A stretch of 64,000 nucleotides of DNA from Streptomyces sp. NBC_01429 (GTDB lineage Bacteria; Actinomycetota; Actinomycetes; Streptomycetales; Streptomycetaceae), in assembly GCF_036231945.1 (NCBI RefSeq), contig NZ_CP109599.1:2636501-2700500 (forward strand), read 5' to 3'. Position numbers and translations under genes: made by a program. Of this stretch, positions 19,044-28,544 are shown in pieces. Positions within the stretch are counted from its first letter, which is position 1. The number at the start of each line of letters is the position of its first letter. A model generated the notes under the pieces. That model was not told where the DNA came from and made no database searches. It was given only the letters and a program-made list of their open reading frames with translations.

Positions 19044-19715
19044 TCAGCCCTGGCCCTTGCGGAAACGGTCATGAAGATTCGCGATCCGCTTGCCGCGCTT
19101 CGGCTTGGCCTCGACATTGCCGAACACCGAGAAGCCGTTCACGACGACGGTCGGCGCGTCCGGATCATCGGCCTCCAGGGTGTCCACCTCGAAATTGCCG
19201 AAGACGCCACTGCCGTTGCCGCGCAGGGAGATGTTCTCGGGGACCCGCACCTCGACATTGCCGAAAATGGACGTCGCGTCGATCACCGTGATCCGCTGAC
19301 TGAACAGCGCCTCGGTCAGATCGATCTCGACGTTGCCGAAGAGCGCGAAGGCCTGGGTCCTGCGGCCGATGCGCCAGCGCCCCTTGCGGGTCGAGCTGCT
19401 GAAGACCGCGACCAGCCGCTCCGGGGCCGCGGCGTCCTGCGGCCCGTACCCGTACGCCCATGGCGCCTGCGCGGCGGCCGGGCGGGCCTGGGCACCGGCC
19501 GCCGGCAAGTCGCTCACCAGGGGCTCCAGTTCACCGACGGTCTTCGCCCGGTAGACGGAGTCGATCCGCTCGGCATGCTCATCGGCGTCGAGGCGTCCCT
19601 CCGCCAGGGCCTCCCGGAGGATGTCCGCGATCCTGTCCCGGTCGGCGTCGGAGGCCCGGATGGCCGGGGGCTCCGCCGGCGCGACCGGCTTCTGGGGCTG
19701 CTTTTCGAGGTCCAC
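19044..19715 (-). CDS. DUF1707 protein with LiaF-like C-terminal beta domain
   Basis: 223 residues. The N-terminal I-R-A-S-D-A-D-R-D-R-I-A-D-I-L-R-E-A-L-A-E-G-R-L is the DUF1707 signature (SHOCT-like helical pair). The C-terminal half has repeated I-F/L-F-G-N-V/F-E-V/I motifs (A-L-F-G-N-V-E-I-D, S-I-F-G-N-V-E-V, G-V-F-G-N-F-E-V, S-V-F-G-N-V-E-A) of the cell-wall-stress protein LiaF family, a beta-helix-like fold. There is no membrane helix. The function is not established; a role in envelope stress is inferred from LiaF. Confidence 0.82.
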   Translation of the reverse strand: MDLEKQPQKPVAPAEPPAIRASDADRDRIADILREALAEGRLDADEHAERIDSVYRAKTVGELEPLVSDLPAAGAQARPAAAQAPWAYGYGPQDAAAPERLVAVFSSSTRKGRWRIGRRTQAFALFGNVEIDLTEALFSQRITVIDATSIFGNVEVRVPENISLRGNGSGVFGNFEVDTLEADDPDAPTVVVNGFSVFGNVEAKPKRGKRIANLHDRFRKGQG

Positions 19716-19902
19716 CGCACCAGAGTAGCGAAACGCGATAGATCGCGACTAGTGCACGGTCGCGACATCCCGGCGCGGCGTCCGGACACCCCCGCGAACC
19801 CGGCCACTGAGCCCTACCTCACCCGGGGGCCGCCGGAGCGGCGGCCTAGGCTGGTGGACGCCGCCGCCAATGGAGGCCGCGTCGCCGTCTGTCGAGTGAG
19901 GA

Positions 19903-21579
19903 ATGGCCGTAATGCCAGAGTTTGCGTACTCCGATCTGCTCCCGCTGGGAGAGGACACCACGCCGTACCGGCTGGTGACCGCCGAGGGTGTCTCGACGTT
20001 CGAGGCCGACGGTCGTACGTTCCTCAAGGTGGAGCCGGCGGCACTGCGCGCGCTCGCCGCGGAGGCGATGCACGACATCTCGCACTATCTGCGCCCTGCG
20101 CACCTCACCCAGCTGCGCAGGATCGTGGACGACCCCGAGGCGTCCTCGAACGACAAGTTCGTGGCGCTCGACCTCCTGAAGAACGCGAATATCGCGGCGG
20201 CGGGGGTTCTCCCCATGTGCCAGGACACCGGTACGGCGATCGTGATGGGCAAGCGCGGGCAGAACGTGCTGACCGAGGGCGGCGACGAGGAAGCCCTTTC
20301 GCACGGAATCTTCGACGCGTACACCAAGCTCAATCTGCGCTATTCGCAGATGGCTCCGCTCACCATGTGGGAGGAGAAGAACACCGGCTCGAACCTGCCC
20401 GCGCAGATCGAGCTGTACGCGACCGACGGCGGCGCCTACAAGTTCCTCTTCATGGCGAAGGGCGGCGGCTCGGCGAACAAGTCGTTCCTGTACCAGGAGA
20501 CCAAGGCGGTCCTGAACGAAGCCTCCATGATGAAATTCCTGGAGGAGAAGATCCGTTCGCTGGGTACGGCGGCGTGCCCGCCCTACCACCTGGCGATCGT
20601 CGTGGGCGGCACCTCGGCCGAGTTCGCGCTCAAGACCGCGAAGTATGCCTCGGCGCACTACCTGGACGAGCTGCCCGCCGAGGGCTCCCCCACCGGCCAC
20701 GGCTTCCGTGACAAGGAGCTGGAGGAGAAGGTCTTCGAGCTGACGCAGAAGATCGGGATCGGCGCCCAGTTCGGCGGCAAGTACTTCTGCCACGACGTAC
20801 GGGTGGTGCGGCTGCCGCGCCACGGGGCGTCGCTGCCGGTCGCGATCGCCGTCTCCTGCTCGGCCGACCGCCAGGCCGTCGCGAAGATCACCGCGGAGGG
20901 CGTCTTCCTGGAGCAGCTGGAGAAGGACCCGGCGCGCTTCCTCCCCGACACCACCGACGAGCACCTCGGCACGGACGACAGCGTGGTGCGGATCGACCTC
21001 AACCGGCCGATGGACGACGTCCTGGCCGAGCTGACGAAGTACCCGGTCAAGACGCGGCTCTCGCTCTCCGGACCGCTGGTCGTGGCCCGTGACATCGCGC
21101 ACGCCAAGATCAAGGAGCGGCTGGACGCGGGCGAGGAGATGCCCCAGTACCTGAAGGACCACCCGGTCTACTACGCGGGCCCGGCGAAGACCCCCGAGGG
21201 ATACGCCTCGGGGTCCTTCGGGCCGACGACGGCCGGCCGGATGGACTCGTACGTGGAGCAGTTCCAGGCGGCGGGCGGCTCGAAGGTGATGCTCGCCAAG
21301 GGCAACCGCTCGAAACAGGTGACCGACGCCTGCGGCGCGCACGGCGGCTTCTACCTCGGCTCGATCGGCGGCCCGGCGGCCCGGCTGGCGCAGGACTGCA
21401 TCAAGAAGGTCGAGGTCGTCGAGTACGAGGAGCTGGGCATGGAGGCGGTCTGGAGGATCGAGGTGGAGGACTTCCCCGCGTTCATCGTCGTGGACGACAA
21501 GGGCAACGACTTCTTCACCGAGCCCGCTCCGGCGCCGACCTTCACCAGCATCCCGGTACGCGGCCCCGGACTCGCCTGA
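19903..21579 (+). CDS. class I (iron-sulfur) fumarate hydratase
   Basis: 558 residues. The three cysteines of the labile [4Fe-4S] cluster are present: C106 in [11 protein letters not shown]225 in G-T-A-A-C-P-P-Y-H, and C319 in A-V-S-C-S-A-D-R, matching C105, C224 and C318 of E. coli FumA. It hydrates fumarate to malate in the TCA cycle and is oxygen- and superoxide-sensitive. The oxygen-stable class II enzyme (fumC) follows downstream. The last 83 bp of its 3' region are the start of a 188-bp tandem array. Confidence 0.94.
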   Translation: MAVMPEFAYSDLLPLGEDTTPYRLVTAEGVSTFEADGRTFLKVEPAALRALAAEAMHDISHYLRPAHLTQLRRIVDDPEASSNDKFVALDLLKNANIAAAGVLPMCQDTGTAIVMGKRGQNVLTEGGDEEALSHGIFDAYTKLNLRYSQMAPLTMWEEKNTGSNLPAQIELYATDGGAYKFLFMAKGGGSANKSFLYQETKAVLNEASMMKFLEEKIRSLGTAACPPYHLAIVVGGTSAEFALKTAKYASAHYLDELPAEGSPTGHGFRDKELEEKVFELTQKIGIGAQFGGKYFCHDVRVVRLPRHGASLPVAIAVSCSADRQAVAKITAEGVFLEQLEKDPARFLPDTTDEHLGTDDSVVRIDLNRPMDDVLAELTKYPVKTRLSLSGPLVVARDIAHAKIKERLDAGEEMPQYLKDHPVYYAGPAKTPEGYASGSFGPTTAGRMDSYVEQFQAAGGSKVMLAKGNRSKQVTDACGAHGGFYLGSIGGPAARLAQDCIKKVEVVEYEELGMEAVWRIEVEDFPAFIVVDDKGNDFFTEPAPAPTFTSIPVRGPGLA

Positions 21580-22145
21580 CCACGCATGCGACACCCGACC
21601 GACGGACGGAGTCCGGCGCGGCTGCCCGAAGCTTGAGAGGCCCCCAAGGGCCGAGCAATGCGAGGGCAGCCATCGGGAAAAGAGCCAAGGGCAACGACTT
21701 CTTCACCGAGCCCGCCCCGGCGCCGACCTTCACCAGCATCCCGGTACGCGGCCCCGGACTCGCCTGACCACGCATGCGACACCCGACCGACGGACGGAGT
21801 CCGGCGCGGCTGCCCGAAGCTTGAGAGGCCCCCAAGGGCCGAGCAATGCGAGGGCAGCCATCGGGAAAAGAGCCAAGGGCAACGACTTCTTCACCGAGCC
21901 CGCCCCGGCGCCGACCTTCACCAGCATCCCGGTACGCGGCCCCGGACTCGCCTGACCACGCATGCGACACCCGACCGACGGACGGAGTCCGGCGCGGCTG
22001 CCCGAAGCTTGAGAGGCCCCCAAGGGCCGAGCAATGCGAGGGCAGCCATCGGGAAAAGAGCCAAGGGCAACGACTTCTTCACCGAGCCCGCCCCGGCGCC
22101 GACCTTCACCAGCATCCCGGTACGCGGCCCCGGACTCGCCTGACC
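21498..22145. repeat. 188-bp tandem repeat, 3.4 copies, duplicating the fumarase 3' end
   Basis: Copies run 21499-21686, 21687-21874, 21875-22062 and a partial copy 22063-22145. Each unit is the last 81 bp of the class I fumarase gene (encoding K-G-N-D-F-F-T-E-P ... G-P-G-L-A and stop) plus 107 bp of downstream DNA with a short ggccc-ccaa-gggcc hairpin. The only difference I find is one base (gctccgg in copy 1, gccccgg in the others). The first copy ends the real gene; the later copies are noncoding remnants. The near-perfect identity points to a recent, probably unstable expansion, or an assembly artefact. Confidence 0.93.
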
Positions 22146-22304
22146 CGGCCGGGCGGCACCCTTCGGGGGCGGATCTCCCGTAACGACCCGATCCGCTCCC
22201 TGTCGCGCCATCGGGTCGTCAGCAGGAGCGTGGGCGTCCGGGCGGGCACCATGGGAACACAATCGATCTCCCGGACGCTCTCCCCAGCAGGAGGTACGAC
22301 CACG
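22146..22304. other. fumC leader region
   Basis: 159 bp between the tandem array and fumC. It holds an aggagg ribosome binding site about 10 nt before the fumC ATG. No gene or strong hairpin is seen. Confidence 0.5.
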
Positions 22305-23702
22305 ATGACGACCGACGAGACCCAGTACCGGACCGAGCACGACTCCATGGGCGAGGTACGGGTCCCCGCGTACGCCAAGTGGCGCGCCCAGACGCAGCGC
22401 GCGGTGGAGAACTTCCCCGTGTCCGGGCAGCGTCTGGAGCGCGCCCACATCGAGGCGCTGGCCCGGATCAAGTCCGCAGCCGCGAAGGTCAACGCCGACC
22501 TCGGCGTGATCGACCAGGACATCGCGGACGCCATCAGGGCCGCCGCCGCCGAGGTGGCGGAGGGCCGCTGGGACGAGCACTTCCCGGTGGACGTCTTCCA
22601 GACCGGTTCGGGCACCTCGTCCAACATGAACACCAACGAGGTGCTCGCGACCCTCGCCACCGAGCGCCTCGGCCGGGCCGTGCATCCGAACGACCACGTC
22701 AACGCCTCGCAGAGCTCCAACGACGTCTTCCCGTCCAGCATCCACATCGCCGCGACCGCCGCCGTCACCGGCGAGCTGATCCCGGCGCTGGACCATCTCG
22801 CCGCCGCGCTGGAGCGCAAGTCCGTCGAGTTCGCCGAGGTCGTCAAGTCGGGCCGTACGCATCTGATGGACGCCACGCCCGTCACGCTCGGCCAGGAGTT
22901 CGGTGGCTACGCCGCGCAGGTGAGGTACGCCGTGGAGCGGCTCACGGCCTCGCTGCCCCGGCTCGCCGAGCTGCCCCTCGGCGGTACGGCGGTGGGCACC
23001 GGCATCAACACGCCGCCCGGCTTCTCGGCCGCCGTCATCGCCGAGGTGGCCGGCGAGACCGGGCTGCCGCTGACCGAGGCCCGCAACCACTTCGAGGCCC
23101 AGGGCGCGCGGGACGGGCTGGTGGAGACGTCGGGTCAGCTCCGTACCCTCGCCGTCTCGCTCACCAAGATCGCCAACGATCTGCGCTGGATGGCCTCGGG
23201 GCCGCGCACCGGACTGGCCGAGATCAGCCTCCCCGATCTCCAGCCCGGCTCCTCGATCATGCCCGGCAAGGTCAACCCGGTGATCCCGGAGGCGGTCCTG
23301 ATGGTCGCCGCCCAGGTCACCGGCAATGACGCGACGGTCGCCGCGGCCGGCGCCGCCGGGAACTTCGAGCTGAACGTGATGCTCCCGGTGATCGCCAAGA
23401 ATCTCCTGGAGTCCGTGCGGCTGCTCACCAACGTCTCGCGGCTGTTCGCCGACCGTACGGTGGACGGCGTCGTCGCCCATGTCGAACGGGCCCGTCAGTA
23501 CGCGGAGTCGTCGCCGTCCGTCGTCACCCCGCTGAACAAGTACATCGGATACGAGGAGGCCGCCAAGGTGGCCAAGAAGTCCCTCGCCGACGGGACGACG
23601 ATCCGCGAGACGGTGCTGGCCCTCGGCCATGTGGAGCGCGGGGACCTCACCCTGGAGCAGCTCGACGCGGCGCTGGATGTGCTGCGTATGACGCACCCGT
23701 AA
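22305..23702 (+). CDS. fumC: class II fumarate hydratase
   Basis: 465 residues from ATG 22305. The fumarase/aspartase superfamily signature [11 protein letters not shown] is present (about 325-335), as are [14 protein letters not shown] and [11 protein letters not shown]. It is iron-free and converts fumarate to malate reversibly, so it can replace the class I enzyme under oxidative stress or low iron. It is not a simple operon with the upstream gene because the repeat array lies between. Confidence 0.95.
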   Translation: MTTDETQYRTEHDSMGEVRVPAYAKWRAQTQRAVENFPVSGQRLERAHIEALARIKSAAAKVNADLGVIDQDIADAIRAAAAEVAEGRWDEHFPVDVFQTGSGTSSNMNTNEVLATLATERLGRAVHPNDHVNASQSSNDVFPSSIHIAATAAVTGELIPALDHLAAALERKSVEFAEVVKSGRTHLMDATPVTLGQEFGGYAAQVRYAVERLTASLPRLAELPLGGTAVGTGINTPPGFSAAVIAEVAGETGLPLTEARNHFEAQGARDGLVETSGQLRTLAVSLTKIANDLRWMASGPRTGLAEISLPDLQPGSSIMPGKVNPVIPEAVLMVAAQVTGNDATVAAAGAAGNFELNVMLPVIAKNLLESVRLLTNVSRLFADRTVDGVVAHVERARQYAESSPSVVTPLNKYIGYEEAAKVAKKSLADGTTIRETVLALGHVERGDLTLEQLDAALDVLRMTHP

Positions 23703-23775
23703 AACCCCGGCGAACGCCGGGGCGGGCGCCGGGGTGTGCCCCGGGCGGCGCCCGCGCACCGCCTAGGATCTGCCC

Positions 23776-24549
23776 ATGACAGCGACGGTGAGAACGGCGA
23801 GCGGGCAGGCGGAGGGCGGGCGCTGGGTGCCCGGGGAGCAGATCCTGTGGCGGTACCGGGAGAACGCCGGTGACCGGGTCCACATCTGCCGTCCGGTCAC
23901 GGTCGTGCAGGACACGGACGAGTTGCTCGCCGCCTGGCTGGCGCCGGACACGCCGTGCGTGCGGCCGGTGCTCGCGGACGGCACGCCGGTCCACCACGAG
24001 CCGCTCGCCACCCGCTACACCAAGCCCCGCACCGTGGTGCGCGACCGGTGGTACGGCATGGGCGTGCTGAAGCTCGCGCGCCCCGGCGAGCCGTGGTCGG
24101 TCTGGCTGTGGTGGGAGCGCGGCTGGCGCTTCCAGCACTGGTACGTGAATCTGGAGGAGCCGCTGACCCGCTGGTCGGGCGGGGTCGACTCCGAGGACCA
24201 CTTCCTCGACATCGACGTCTATCCGGACCGCAGTTGGCGCTGGCGCGACGAGGACGAGTTCGCGCAGGCGCAGCGGGACGGCCTGATGGAGGCGGCCCAG
24301 GCGCGGCGGGTGGAGGCGGCGGGCCGGGCGGCGATCGAGACGATCAACGCGTGGGGCGCCCCGTTCGACGACGGCTGGGAGCACTGGCGCCCCGACCCGG
24401 CGTGGCCGGTGCCGGAGCTGCCCAAGGGCTGGTCCCGGGCGCCGGTACGGCCGGGGGACCGGTCCACACCGATCGGTACGGAAACCGGTTCCTCCCCGAT
24501 GAGGGCTGACCAACGCCGTGATCGCACGGCACGGCCACGGCTGCCATGA
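23776..24549 (+). CDS. DUF402 (FomD-like) domain protein
   Basis: 257 residues. The core V-H-I-C-R-P-V-T-V-V, W-Y-G-M-G-V-L-K-L and W-Y-V-N-L-E-E-P ... F-L-D-I-D-V-Y-P-D matches DUF402, a beta-barrel family of metal-dependent phosphatases or hydrolases acting on nucleotides and related diphosphates. The Asp-rich D-H-F-L-D-I-D-V and the following E-D-E motif are the expected metal ligands. TAGGAT at 23764-23769 ends 6 nt before the ATG, suggesting a leaderless transcript. The C-terminal ~40 residues are basic and low-complexity. Confidence 0.82.
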   Translation: MTATVRTASGQAEGGRWVPGEQILWRYRENAGDRVHICRPVTVVQDTDELLAAWLAPDTPCVRPVLADGTPVHHEPLATRYTKPRTVVRDRWYGMGVLKLARPGEPWSVWLWWERGWRFQHWYVNLEEPLTRWSGGVDSEDHFLDIDVYPDRSWRWRDEDEFAQAQRDGLMEAAQARRVEAAGRAAIETINAWGAPFDDGWEHWRPDPAWPVPELPKGWSRAPVRPGDRSTPIGTETGSSPMRADQRRDRTARPRLP

Positions 24550-24917
24550 GACCCTTGATAAGCCCCCAGGGTGCAACCGTAGGATCGTCCTCCGGAACAT
24601 CGCAGCGGGACAACTGGTGCGCGCCGTAACCGGACTGACCCATGGTCACAGCGCTTTTCACACCACACGTCACACTGTTGACCGGTACGACCGCAGAGCA
24701 CAACGACCGCACAACACAACGACCGTGAGTCACTACGAGGGGGTGGAGCCGTGGGTTTCGGCCACCACCCTGTCGACGCCGCCTGCCGAGGGGTAGTTTC
24801 ACCTGGTGAACGGGGAGGGAGCGGCACCTGCCGCTGCCGGTACGGTCCCCCGTCCACCGTGTCGCCAGTCGAAGCGACCGCCTCGCAGCCCCGGCCCGGA
24901 CGGACGGAATCCCACGC
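24550..24917. other. 368-bp intergenic region, promoter of the phosphatase gene
   Basis: Contains a short direct repeat (acaacgaccg near 24700-24709 and again at 24716-24725), a 13-nt palindrome ttcacc-t-ggtgaa (24798-24810) and a small frame from GTG 24725 to the stop at 24794-24796 (23 residues, high third-position GC, no ribosome binding site). The small frame cannot be called a gene on this evidence. Confidence 0.45.
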
Positions 24918-26822
24918 GTGACGGAGCACCCCCCCTCCCACGAAGGCCGGCAGCCCCTGGCTGCCCGGTCCCAGGAACGCACCCGGCCGCGGCAGGAGGC
25001 GGTGCCCTCGCCCGCTTCCGCGCCGCAGCCCGCGGTGCCGGCCCAGGCACCCGACCCCGCCGGGGCGGCGCGGCGCGAGGGCGACCGGCTGCGCTTCGTG
25101 GGAGCCGCCACGCGGCGGATCGCCCGGGGCATAGACCTGGACGAGATCGTGCTGGGGCTGTGCCGGGCGACCGTGCCGACGTTCTCGGACGCCATACTCG
25201 TCTATCTGCGCGATCCGCTGCCGGTGGGCGACGACCGTCCCGTCTCGCCGTTCGTGCTGCGGCTGCGCCGCACCGACCGGCTGCGGCTGACCGACGACGA
25301 CCCCGAGAACGCGCTGGGCGCGGGCGGGCTGCCGCTCCAGATCGCCGAGGGGGTCAGGCTGCCGCTCCTGGACCCGCAGTCGGACGTGCTGCCGGCCGCC
25401 GAGCTGTGCGAGGTGCAGTCGGGCGGCGCGCTCTCCGAGGTGCTGCGCGGGGTGCGGCCGGTCTTCGGCGACTCGGCGGCGGCGCGGGCCGCGCTGCCCG
25501 AGCTGCTGGGCGTCGACCGCACCGTACCCAGCGGGCACCGCGCGATCCTCGCGCCGCTGCGCGGCCGGCGCCGGGTCATCGGCGCGGCCGTCTTCCTGCG
25601 CAGGCCGGACCGCTCGGCCTTCGAGGCGAACGACCTGCTGGTCGCGGCGCAGCTGGCGACGCACACGGCCCTGGGCATCGACAAGGCGGTGCTGTACGGC
25701 CGCGAGGCGTACATCGCCGACGAACTCCAGCGCACGATGCTGCCGGAGAACCTGCCGCAGCCGACGGGGGTGCGGCTGGCCTCGCGCTATCTGCCGGCCG
25801 CCGAGACCGCCCGGGTCGGCGGCGACTGGTACGACGCGATCCCGCTGCCGGGCAGCCGGGTCGCGCTGGTCGTGGGGGACGTCATGGGCCACTCCATGAC
25901 CTCGGCGGCGATCATGGGCCAGCTGCGGACCACCGCGCAGACCCTGGCCGGACTCGATCTGCCGCCGCAGGAGGTCCTGCACCATCTGGACGAGCAGGCG
26001 CAGCGGCTCGGTACGGACCGGATGGCGACCTGCCTCTACGCGGTGTACGACCCGGTCGCGCACCGGATCACCATCGCCAACGCCGGTCACCCGCCGCCCA
26101 TACTGCTGCATCTGGGCGGCCGGGCGGAGGTGCTCCGGGTGCCGCCGGGGGCGCCGATCGGGGTCGGCGGGGTGGACTTCGAGGCGGTCGAGCTGGACGC
26201 GCCCGCCGGGGCGACGCTGCTGCTCTACACGGACGGGCTGGTCGAGTCCCGGCTGCGGGACGTCTGGACGGGGATCGAGCAGCTGCGGGAGCGGCTCGCC
26301 GCGACCGCCCAGCTGACCGGCCCCGACCACGCGCCGCCGCTGGAGGCGCTCTGCGACGACGTGCTCGATGTGCTGGGCCCCGGGGACCGGGACGACGACA
26401 TCGCGCTGCTCGCCGCCCGTTTCGACGGGATCGCGCCGAGCGACGTGGCGTACTGGTCGCTGGACCCGGAGGACGCGGCTCCTGGCCGGGCCAGGCGGCT
26501 CGCCAGGCGGGCGCTGGCGCGCTGGGACCTGGAGGAGCTGAGCGACTCGGTCGAGCTGCTGATCAGCGAGGTGGTGACCAACGCGGTGCGGTACGCGGAG
26601 CGTCCCGTGACGCTGCGGCTGCTCCGTACGGACGTACTGCGCTGCGAGGTCGGGGACGATTCGCCGCAGCTGCCCAGGCAGCGGCGGGCCCGCGACACCG
26701 ACGAGGGCGGCCGGGGCCTGTTCCTGGTCAACCGGCTGGCGCGGCGCTGGGGTGCGACCCGGCTGTCCAGCGGCAAGGTGGTCTGGTTCGAACTCACGAC
26801 CAGGCCGCCGTCACCGACGTAG
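24918..26822 (+). CDS. GAF - SpoIIE/PP2C phosphatase - HATPase_c regulatory protein
   Basis: 634 residues. Order: a Pro/Ala-rich N-terminus, a GAF-like sensor (~60-270), a SpoIIE-type PP2C phosphatase (~275-485; G-G-D-W-Y-D, V-V-G-D-V-M-G-H, Y-T-D-G-L-V-E, D-D-D-I-A-L-L), and an anti-sigma-type kinase domain (~500-625; L-L-I-S-E-V-V-T-N-A-V-R-Y-A and E-G-G-R-G-L-F-L-V). Proteins of this type control partner-switching modules by dephosphorylating anti-anti-sigma factors while the kinase domain acts as anti-sigma. Very common in Streptomyces; the partner is not in this window. Confidence 0.9.
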   Translation: MTEHPPSHEGRQPLAARSQERTRPRQEAVPSPASAPQPAVPAQAPDPAGAARREGDRLRFVGAATRRIARGIDLDEIVLGLCRATVPTFSDAILVYLRDPLPVGDDRPVSPFVLRLRRTDRLRLTDDDPENALGAGGLPLQIAEGVRLPLLDPQSDVLPAAELCEVQSGGALSEVLRGVRPVFGDSAAARAALPELLGVDRTVPSGHRAILAPLRGRRRVIGAAVFLRRPDRSAFEANDLLVAAQLATHTALGIDKAVLYGREAYIADELQRTMLPENLPQPTGVRLASRYLPAAETARVGGDWYDAIPLPGSRVALVVGDVMGHSMTSAAIMGQLRTTAQTLAGLDLPPQEVLHHLDEQAQRLGTDRMATCLYAVYDPVAHRITIANAGHPPPILLHLGGRAEVLRVPPGAPIGVGGVDFEAVELDAPAGATLLLYTDGLVESRLRDVWTGIEQLRERLAATAQLTGPDHAPPLEALCDDVLDVLGPGDRDDDIALLAARFDGIAPSDVAYWSLDPEDAAPGRARRLARRALARWDLEELSDSVELLISEVVTNAVRYAERPVTLRLLRTDVLRCEVGDDSPQLPRQRRARDTDEGGRGLFLVNRLARRWGATRLSSGKVVWFELTTRPPSPT

Positions 26823-27002
26823 CCGGACGGCCGGATTCCCGGGGCCCGTACCGGACAAGCGGTCACAAGTAGCGGCAAGCGGCACAGAGCCGTACATATG
26901 TTGCCGACGCGGTGTCGGAGAGGTTAGCTGGGGCAGGCGGCCGTAGTGACCGCTGTCCCGGCCCGGGTCCAGGCCCGGGCCTCTCACGACGGGAGGACAC
27001 TC

Positions 27003-28475
27003 GTGACCGCGCCATCCCCCCAGAACGCACAGACGCCCTACACGACCAACAACGTCGGCATCCCGGTGGAGAGCGACGAGCACTCGCTCACCGTCAGCCC
27101 CGACGGCCCCATCCTGCTCCAGGACCACTACCTCATCGAGAAGATGGCCCAGTTCAACCGGGAGCGGGTCCCGGAGCGCGTCGTCCACGCGAAGGGCGCC
27201 GGGGCCTACGGCGTCTTCGAAGTGACCAACGACGTCAGCCAGTTCACCAAGGCGGACCTCTTCCAGCCGGGCAGGCGCACCGAGATGCTGGCCCGCTTCT
27301 CCACGGTCGCCGGTGAACTCGGCTCGCCCGACACCTGGCGCGACCCCCGCGGCTTCGCTCTGAAGTTCTACACGGAGCACGGCAACTACGACATGGTCGG
27401 CAACAACACGCCGGTCTTCTTCGTGCGCGACCCGATCAAGTTCCAGGACTTCATCCGCTCGCAGAAGCGCCATCCGGCCACCGGGCTGCGCAACAACGAC
27501 ATGCAGTGGGACTTCTGGACGCTGTCGCCCGAGTCCGCGCACCAGGTGACGTGGCTGATGGGCGACCGGGGCATCCCGAAGTCCTTCCGCCACATGAACG
27601 GCTACAGCTCGCACACCTATATGTGGGTGAACGGCGCGGGCGAGCGGTTCTGGGTGAAGTACCACTTCAAGACCGACCAGGGCATCGAATGCCTCACCCA
27701 GGCGGACGCCGACGAGATGGCCGGTTCGGACGGCGACCACCACCGCCGCGATCTGTACGAGTCGATCGAGTCGGGGAACGCGCCGACCTGGAGCCTGAAG
27801 GTCCAGATCATGCCGTTCGAGGCGGCGGCCGACTACCGGTTCAATCCGTTCGATCTGACCAAGGTGTGGCCGCACGGCGACTACCCGCTGATCGATGTCG
27901 GCCGGATGACGCTCAACAAGAATCCGGACAACTTCTTCGTCCATATCGAGCAGGCCGCCTTCGAGCCCTCGAATCTGGTGCCGGGCATCGGCCCCTCGCC
28001 GGACAAGATGCTGCTGGGCCGCCTCTTCTCGTACCCGGACACGCACCGCTACCGGATCGGTCCGAACTACACCCAGCTGCCGCCCAACCGGGCGCGCTCG
28101 CAGGTGAATTCGTACGCGAAGGACGGGCCGATGCGGTACGAGGCGTCGAGTGCGGCGATGCCGTACGCGCCGAACTCGTACGGCGGCCCGGCGGCGGACA
28201 CCGAGCGGTTCGGCGAGCCGGCCGGGTGGGCGTCGGCGGGCGAGATGGTGCGCGCGGCGTACGAGCCGCACCGCGAGGACGACGACTGGGGCCAGGCGGG
28301 CACCCAGGTCAGGCAGGTGCTGGACGACGCGCAGCGCGACCGGCTGGTCTCGAACGTCAGCGGCCATCTGAAGCAGGGCGTGTCGCGGCCGGTGCTGGAC
28401 CGGGCGCTCCAGTACTGGCGCAACATCGACAAGACCGTCGGCGACCGGATCGCCGCGAAGGTCAACGGCGGCTGA
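27003..28475 (+). CDS. katA: monofunctional haem catalase (clade 3)
   Basis: 490 residues from GTG 27003, with a strong gggagga ribosome binding site. The catalytic histidine lies in [10 protein letters not shown], the catalytic asparagine in [10 protein letters not shown], and the haem tyrosine in [13 protein letters not shown]. It decomposes hydrogen peroxide. The length fits the small-subunit type. It is monocistronic, closed by a strong terminator. oxyR and ahpCD lie 8 kb further on; the upstream region shows no clear Fur or OxyR box that I can identify. Confidence 0.95.
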   Translation: MTAPSPQNAQTPYTTNNVGIPVESDEHSLTVSPDGPILLQDHYLIEKMAQFNRERVPERVVHAKGAGAYGVFEVTNDVSQFTKADLFQPGRRTEMLARFSTVAGELGSPDTWRDPRGFALKFYTEHGNYDMVGNNTPVFFVRDPIKFQDFIRSQKRHPATGLRNNDMQWDFWTLSPESAHQVTWLMGDRGIPKSFRHMNGYSSHTYMWVNGAGERFWVKYHFKTDQGIECLTQADADEMAGSDGDHHRRDLYESIESGNAPTWSLKVQIMPFEAAADYRFNPFDLTKVWPHGDYPLIDVGRMTLNKNPDNFFVHIEQAAFEPSNLVPGIGPSPDKMLLGRLFSYPDTHRYRIGPNYTQLPPNRARSQVNSYAKDGPMRYEASSAAMPYAPNSYGGPAADTERFGEPAGWASAGEMVRAAYEPHREDDDWGQAGTQVRQVLDDAQRDRLVSNVSGHLKQGVSRPVLDRALQYWRNIDKTVGDRIAAKVNGG

Positions 28476-28493
28476 GCGGCGGACGGCCGGATA

Positions 28494-28538
28494 CGGCGGC
28501 GGGCCCCGCGCACCTCTCGTGCGCGGGGCCCGCCGCCG
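28494..28538. terminator. bidirectional hairpin terminator
   Basis: 20-bp perfect arms (28494-28513 and 28519-28538) with a 5-nt loop lie between the catalase gene (plus) and the penicillin-binding protein gene (minus, ending 28545). Confidence 0.85.
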
Positions 28539-28544
28539 TGCGTG

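Noticed and set aside
21658..22143. Open frames through the 188-bp repeats
   Set aside because: Their sequence is just the repeat read in successive frames (188 is not a multiple of 3), with no ribosome binding site; they are by-products of the duplication.
24725..24796. A possible 23-residue peptide upstream of the SpoIIE-type phosphatase
   Set aside because: High third-position GC only; no ribosome binding site and no conservation data.
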